Shown here: one piece after another, positions 5,146 through 9,378 of the stretch | How positions within the stretch are numbered: position 1 is the stretch's first letter | How the letters are laid out: each line of letters opens with the position of its first letter | NCBI GenBank assembly: GCA_036653755.1 | Contig: JAVVTJ010000045.1 | Location: 1-9,378 of the forward strand | Source of the DNA: RGIG5057 sp036653755 | Lineage (GTDB): Bacteria; Bacillota; Clostridia; TANB77; CAG-465 | Length of the DNA: 9,378 nucleotides | Direction: 5' to 3' | Position numbers and translations under genes: made by a program | Notes under the pieces: generated by a model | Seen by the model: the letters and a program-made list of their open reading frames with translations, nothing else | What the model was told of the DNA's origin: nothing | The model's database searches: none

Positions 5146-8100
5146 ATGTATATAAATAAAGATGTGTTAGATACTATCCCTAAAAATGTAAGATATAGTA
5201 AGGCAGTTAGATATTATAATATGCAACAAGTTAAATTAGTAGATATAACGTATATTGATGAACATAATTTTTCTGCAAATTCAAAAGTTGATGGTAGTTT
5301 TAGCGATGTATATAATGTTTCTGTAACAGTTAAAAAAGGTAGAGTATATGATTATAAATGTGAATGTTTAGATAACAATAATATGTGTAAACATGTTATT
5401 GCTACTTTAATGGAAGCAGTTAAACCTCATATTACGCCAATTAAGGAAGAGATAGAAAAAGAAAAAAGAAAAAGAGATGCAGCTTTTCAATTGTTATTAA
5501 AACAAAGAGAAGAAAGTTTAAGAAGATATGAATATGAAAGAAAATATAATAGTTGTATTAGTTTGATTGAAAAGTTTTCTAATAATATTGAAAAAAATGA
5601 TAAAATAAAAACTAATGGTATAAATTTAAAAAAAATACAAGAAGAAGCGTTATCAATTAATTTAAATAAATTACATAATGATGTAGAAAATGGTAGTTTA
5701 AAACTTGTATGTAGAATTAGTGTTACATATAATAATACACTAGAAGTAAGTTTTAAAATAGGTAATACTAAAATGTATGTAATCAAAAATTTATTTGATT
5801 TTGTATCATCATTTGAAATAAAACAGCCTATTGTTTTTAGTGAAAAATTTAGTTTTGTAGTTAATGAAGATAAATTTTGTGAATCTTCTAAAAAAATATT
5901 TAATTTAGTAATTAAATATGCAAAAATGATAAAATATTCTATGGCTACTTCTAAATATGGTATAGTAAATACTAAGTCAGTTTTAATATTGCCTGCTGAA
6001 AAAGATGAGTTATTTGATACAATTTTAAATGAAGAAATAGAAATTACATATGAAAATAATAAAGAAAATTATTTAATAACAAATGAAGATATGTTAGTTA
6101 AGTTTAAATTAGAAAAAAATAATGAAGAAAAAGAGTATAGTTTAGTGGCAACACAAAATTATGATTTTTTTACATATTCAAATAAATATATCTATATAGG
6201 TTGTAAAGGAAAAATATATAGAGTAAATAATGATAATAATAAATTAATTGATTTATTGAATTTTAGTATAAACAATAACTCACCTTTAATACCAGAAGAT
6301 AAAATTAATTTATTTTCTGATTTAGTGCTTGATAAGGCTGAGAAGTATCTAGATAATAATGATGGACAAGCATCTTCTAAAAGTGTTATTAATTCTAAAT
6401 TAGGTGTTAAAGTTTTCTTTGATTTAGATGAAAATGGTAATATATTATCTGATATAAAATTTTGTTATGGAGATTTTGAACGTAATCCTTTGATAGAAAC
6501 AAATGTAGAAAATAGTAATATTGCATTTGATTATGAAAAAGAGCATGTAACATTGTTAATGTTTTTTCAAGATGGTTTTGTTTTATCAAATAAAAAAAAT
6601 AAGTTTATAATGAAAGATGAAGATAAAATTTATGATTTTCTTTCAAATAAAGTAGAAACTTATATGAGAGAATATGAAGTACTTGCAACTGATAATTTTT
6701 TTAAAAAGCAGGTTAAAAAACCAAAGCTTGGAACTGTTGGTATAAGGGTTGATAGTGATTTATTAAATATAGATTTTTCAAAACTTGATTTTAATCCAGA
6801 TGAAATAAAACAAGTAATGCAAAGTTATAATATAAAGAAAAAATATCATAGATTAAAAGATGGAACTTTTTTAAATTTAGAAAGAAATGAAGAATTAGAT
6901 TTAATAAATGATATTAGTACAAATATGGATGTTGATTTTAAACAAATTAAAAATGGTGTTATTAAAACTAATATTAATAGAAGTATGTATTTACAAAAAT
7001 TATTAGAAAAAAATTCAAATACGGTTGTAGAAAAAGATGAAGAATATAATGGTTTAATTAATAATATAGAAAATAAAAATTATTGTGATAATATTAATGT
7101 ACCAATAAAAATCGGAAAAAATTTAAGAGATTATCAAAAAACAGGATATAAATGGCTTAAAGTATTAGAAGCATATAAATTTGGTGGTATTTTAGCTGAT
7201 GATATGGGACTTGGAAAAACTCTTCAAGTTATTTCTGTTATAAGTTCATATATTGAAGAAAATAAAAAAAATAGAAAACCTTCAATAGTTATATGCCCAA
7301 GTTCATTATCTATAAACTGGCTTGCAGAAGTTGAAAAATGGTGTGGTAAAATTAAAACTTTGATTATATCTGGAAATGCTTCTGAGAGAAAAAGTTTAAT
7401 AGATAAAATGGATAATTATGACTTAATAATAACTTCTTATGATTTATTAAAAAGAGATATTGAATATTATAAAGAAAAAGAATGTGTATTTCAATATATC
7501 ATTGCAGATGAAGCTCAATATATTAAAAATTTTACTACTCAAAATGCTACTGCACTTAAATCACTTAGAGGAAATTGTAAATTTGCTTTAACTGGAACAC
7601 CAATAGAAAATTCTATATCAGAGCTTTGGTCAATTTTTGATTATATAATGCCTGGATATTTATATAATTATCATAAATTTAAGAAAAATTATGAAGAACC
7701 AATTATAAAAAATGGTAATGAAGAAATTTTAAATAAACTAAAAATGTTAATTAATCCTTTTATTTTAAGAAGATTAAAAAAAGATGTTTTAACTGAATTA
7801 CCAGATAAAAATATTACTATTTTAAATAATGAAATGACAAGTGAGCAACAAAAAATATATGTTGCATATTTATCTCAAATTAAAAAAGAAGTTTCAGAAG
7901 AATTAACTATGAATGGTTTTGAAAAAAGCAAATTTAAAATACTTATGTTACTTACAAGATTAAGACAAATATGTTGCCATCCTTCTCTTTTTATAGATGA
8001 TTATAAAGATGGAAGTGGTAAGTTAGAACAATGTTTAGATATATTGAATGAATCAATATCTTCAGGTCATAAAGTACTTCTTTTTTCACAATATACTTCA

Positions 8101-8526
8101 ATGTTTGAGATAATTGAAAAAGAGTTAGAAAAGTTAAATATTAAATATTTTAAATTAACAGGAAGTACAGATGTAAGTAAAAGAGTTGATATGGTAAATG
8201 AATTTAATAGTTCAAATGAAATAAAAGTTTTCCTTATATCTTTAAAAGCTGGTGGAACAGGTCTTAATTTAACAGGAGCAGATGTTGTAATTCATTATGA
8301 TCCTTGGTGGAATTTATCTGCTGAAAATCAGGCAACAGATAGGGCATATAGAATAGGTCAAAAAAATAGTGTACAAGTATATAAAATGATTACAAAAAAT
8401 ACAATAGAAGAAAAAATAAGTGCTTTGCAACAAAAAAAAGCTAAAATATCTGATGATTTATTATCTACTGAAGAAACATTTATTAATAAATTATCAAAAG
8501 ATGAATTAATGAATTTGTTTGAATAG
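5146..8526 (+). CDS. SWIM zinc-finger SNF2/Rad54-type helicase-like ATPase
   Basis: A 1126-residue protein. An N-terminal SWIM zinc finger CxCx6CxH uses Cys72, Cys74, Cys81 and His83. A helical, Lys/Arg-rich stretch (about 95-145) follows, then a long region ending in GTVGIRVDSDLLNIDF...KKYHRLKDGTFLNLE (about 529-590), characteristic of the bacterial SNF2-associated domain. The ATPase follows: Q-like RDYQKTGYKWL (661-671), motif I DDMGLGKT (685-692, Lys691), motif II DEAQ (788-791) and motif III LTGTPIEN (from 815). The second lobe has LLFSQYT (about 978), AGGTGLNL (from 1035) and QATDRAYRIGQ (1062-1072, arginine finger region). SNF2 proteins translocate on duplex DNA rather than unwinding it; this class is related to Bacillus YwqA, and its cellular role, probably in DNA repair or nucleoprotein remodelling, is poorly known. 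All motifs are intact. AGGTAGG (5132-5138) precedes the ATG. It is transcribed alone, without a nuclease or methylase partner. Confidence 0.95.
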   Translation: MYINKDVLDTIPKNVRYSKAVRYYNMQQVKLVDITYIDEHNFSANSKVDGSFSDVYNVSVTVKKGRVYDYKCECLDNNNMCKHVIATLMEAVKPHITPIKEEIEKEKRKRDAAFQLLLKQREESLRRYEYERKYNSCISLIEKFSNNIEKNDKIKTNGINLKKIQEEALSINLNKLHNDVENGSLKLVCRISVTYNNTLEVSFKIGNTKMYVIKNLFDFVSSFEIKQPIVFSEKFSFVVNEDKFCESSKKIFNLVIKYAKMIKYSMATSKYGIVNTKSVLILPAEKDELFDTILNEEIEITYENNKENYLITNEDMLVKFKLEKNNEEKEYSLVATQNYDFFTYSNKYIYIGCKGKIYRVNNDNNKLIDLLNFSINNNSPLIPEDKINLFSDLVLDKAEKYLDNNDGQASSKSVINSKLGVKVFFDLDENGNILSDIKFCYGDFERNPLIETNVENSNIAFDYEKEHVTLLMFFQDGFVLSNKKNKFIMKDEDKIYDFLSNKVETYMREYEVLATDNFFKKQVKKPKLGTVGIRVDSDLLNIDFSKLDFNPDEIKQVMQSYNIKKKYHRLKDGTFLNLERNEELDLINDISTNMDVDFKQIKNGVIKTNINRSMYLQKLLEKNSNTVVEKDEEYNGLINNIENKNYCDNINVPIKIGKNLRDYQKTGYKWLKVLEAYKFGGILADDMGLGKTLQVISVISSYIEENKKNRKPSIVICPSSLSINWLAEVEKWCGKIKTLIISGNASERKSLIDKMDNYDLIITSYDLLKRDIEYYKEKECVFQYIIADEAQYIKNFTTQNATALKSLRGNCKFALTGTPIENSISELWSIFDYIMPGYLYNYHKFKKNYEEPIIKNGNEEILNKLKMLINPFILRRLKKDVLTELPDKNITILNNEMTSEQQKIYVAYLSQIKKEVSEELTMNGFEKSKFKILMLLTRLRQICCHPSLFIDDYKDGSGKLEQCLDILNESISSGHKVLLFSQYTSMFEIIEKELEKLNIKYFKLTGSTDVSKRVDMVNEFNSSNEIKVFLISLKAGGTGLNLTGADVVIHYDPWWNLSAENQATDRAYRIGQKNSVQVYKMITKNTIEEKISALQQKKAKISDDLLSTEETFINKLSKDELMNLFE

Positions 8527-8555
8527 TTGACTTTGATATATTTTTTATGTATAAT
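8527..8555 (+). promoter_or_regulatory. Near-consensus sigma-A promoter of the HAD gene
   Basis: TTGACT (8527-8532), a 17-bp spacer and a perfect TATAAT (8550-8555). The -35 begins on the base right after the SNF2 stop codon, so there is no room for a terminator and SNF2 read-through is likely. The start near 8562 lies after the ATG at 8547, which rules that ATG out as a start for transcripts made here. Confidence 0.85.
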
Positions 8556-8573
8556 ATTTATATAAAAAATATA
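8537..8573 (+). repeat. 12-bp perfect inverted repeat flanking the HAD promoter -10
   Basis: TATATTTTTTAT (8537-8548) and ATAAAAAATATA (8562-8573) are exact reverse complements separated by 13 bases that contain the -10 TATAAT. The left arm lies in the promoter spacer; the right arm runs from the predicted start site to the edge of the AGGAGGG ribosome site. It is made only of A and T, so chance is a real alternative in this genome, but the placement is that of an operator. Confidence 0.45.
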
Positions 8574-8585
8574 GGAGGGAAAACT

Positions 8586-9257
8586 ATGAATATGTTTTCT
8601 GATGTTACTGTGGTTTGTTTTGACATTGATTGGACACTTATAGCTCATTCATCTTTTCAAGAAGAAGAAACACTTAAACTACTTGGATTAAAACCTGATT
8701 TAAAATTTACTATGCAAATGAGATTTTTTTGGGATAATGTAAGTGAAAAATTACAAAATGGTAAAATTGTTACAGAAGAGTTATTACTTTATTGGGCGGA
8801 TATAATGATTCCATATTTAAAAGAAAATGGTATTATGGCGAAAGATTGGCTGGAAGCTTCTATTAAATCAGATAAGACTGAACTTATAGAAGGTGCATAT
8901 GAAATATTAGAATACTTGCAAAATAAAGGGTATTTCATATTAGCAACTACAAATTGGTTTACAAAAAATCAAATTGAAATTTTAAAATATCATAATATTT
9001 TTCATTTTTTTGAAAAAGTATATGGATGGGATACAGTTTGTGCTAAACCTAATAAAAAAGCATTAGGAAATTTAATTGATGGTTGCAATAATACTAGTTT
9101 TGTTTTAATTGGTGATAGCCAGTATACAGATATACAATTTGCAAATAGACTTAAAATTAAATCTATTTGGTATAACCCAAATAATAACAAAACATCTAGA
9201 AAAATAGTTGCAACTGAAACCATTTTTAAACTTTCAGAAATAAAGAAATATCTTTAA
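8586..9257 (+). CDS. HAD-superfamily hydrolase (subfamily I, helical cap; probable phosphatase)
   Basis: A 223-residue soluble protein with all four HAD motifs. Motif I is CFDIDWTLI with nucleophile Asp13 and acid/base Asp15; motif II is ATTNW with Thr121 or Thr122; motif III is Lys154 in CAKPNKKAL; motif IV is IGDSQYTDI with Asp177 and Asp182 for magnesium. Residues about 20-95 are helical and sit between motifs I and II, as in the C1 cap of subfamily IA enzymes such as nucleotide or sugar-phosphate phosphatases. The substrate cannot be read from the sequence. The ATG at 8586 is chosen over an in-frame ATG at 8547 because AGGAGGG (8573-8579) lies 6 bases before it and the earlier ATG overlaps the promoter -10. 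The gene has its own promoter and terminator. Confidence 0.92.
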   Translation: MNMFSDVTVVCFDIDWTLIAHSSFQEEETLKLLGLKPDLKFTMQMRFFWDNVSEKLQNGKIVTEELLLYWADIMIPYLKENGIMAKDWLEASIKSDKTELIEGAYEILEYLQNKGYFILATTNWFTKNQIEILKYHNIFHFFEKVYGWDTVCAKPNKKALGNLIDGCNNTSFVLIGDSQYTDIQFANRLKIKSIWYNPNNNKTSRKIVATETIFKLSEIKKYL

Positions 9258-9279
9258 ATTACCACTATATGCATATTAC

Positions 9280-9326
9280 AAAAAAGTACATTTTTCGAGC
9301 AAATAGCTTGAAAAGTGTATTTTTTT
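9280..9326 (+). terminator. Strong hairpin terminator after the HAD gene
   Basis: The left arm 9280-9300 pairs with 9306-9325 over 20 bp, with one bulged G (9286), two G-U wobbles and the 5-base loop AAATA. Six As open the 5' arm and seven Ts close the 3' arm (9320-9326), so it may also serve a gene arriving from the right. It starts 22 bases after the HAD stop codon. Confidence 0.92.
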
Positions 9327-9336
9327 ATGATATAAC
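9308..9336 (+). promoter_or_regulatory. Candidate extended -10 promoter overlapping the last terminator
   Basis: TTGAAA (9308-9313), a 17-bp spacer and TATAAC (9331-9336) preceded by TGA (9328-9330) form an extended -10 promoter, each hexamer one base off consensus. The -35 and half the spacer lie inside the 3' arm of the terminator. The transcript would start near 9343 and leave the window at 9378. That last stretch (about 9337-9378) has no ribosome site or open frame I can support and matches no RNA family I recognise; it is richer in G and C (CCCGAG, TTGCC) than nearby intergenic DNA. Confidence 0.5.
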
Positions 9337-9378
9337 CCGAGTTTGCCTAAAAAAATAGTCAAAAACATGCTGTAGTTG

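Noticed and set aside
8547..8585. Upstream in-frame ATG (8547) for the HAD gene
   Set aside because: It abuts the promoter TATAAT, lies before the predicted transcript start, and would place the AGGAGGG site inside the coding region.
3210..9223. Several minus-strand open frames of 60-99 codons (for example 3210-3497, 4451-4660, 5487-5786, 8358-8648, 9002-9223)
   Set aside because: All lie opposite well-supported genes, start without ribosome sites, and show the Phe/Ile/Leu/Tyr-rich composition expected from the complement of AT-rich coding DNA.
1..9378. A defence, restriction or secretion system built around the PLD-like and SNF2 genes
   Set aside because: The two genes are separated by a housekeeping operon, have separate promoters, and there is no methyltransferase, active nuclease, toxin pair, integrase or repeat boundary in the window.
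9337..9378. Start of a known structured RNA (6S, SRP RNA, tmRNA, RNase P RNA or a riboswitch)
   Set aside because: The visible 42 bases do not match any conserved 5' sequence of these families that I can recall, and too little is present to judge folding.

Overview
The window comes from a very AT-rich, low-GC Gram-positive bacterium, most likely of the Clostridia (Bacillota). This rests on three things: extreme A/T codon preference, strong purine-rich Shine-Dalgarno sites, and the gene order asp23/gls24 - amaP - DUF2273 - nusB - xseA - xseB, which is typical of Clostridia. All nine supported genes lie on the + strand. TGA is used as a stop (end of the first gene) and Trp is encoded by TGG, so the genetic code is standard. 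I see no mobile element, CRISPR array, tRNA or rRNA.

Layout. Positions 1-50 hold a hairpin terminator of an unseen upstream gene. Next is a single-gene unit (130-1524) encoding a protein with a phospholipase-D-like N-terminal fold that has lost its catalytic His/Lys, a long charged linker with repeated short motifs, and a C-terminal domain. A new promoter (1563-1591), followed by a perfect 8-bp palindrome, drives a six-gene operon (1640-4800). Its first half is the envelope-stress trio: an Asp23/Gls24 protein, its membrane anchor AmaP and a DUF2273 membrane protein. Its second half is nusB, xseA and xseB, for rRNA antitermination and exonuclease VII. A 20-bp-stem terminator (4815-4860) closes the operon.

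After it come a probable 55-codon GTG-start small gene (4906-5073), then two genes that each have their own textbook promoter: a 1126-residue SWIM-zinc-finger/SNF2 helicase-like ATPase (5146-8526) and a HAD-superfamily phosphatase (8586-9257). The HAD gene ends at a strong terminator (9280-9326). A candidate extended -10 promoter overlaps that terminator and would read out of the window into an unseen gene or RNA.

The genes are mostly housekeeping or widespread accessory functions, and I do not find a convincing new multi-gene system. The most interesting material is the non-catalytic PLD-like protein with its repeated linker motif, palindromes placed over three promoters, two exact DnaA-box sequences, the unrecognised small gene, and the promoter nested in the last terminator.
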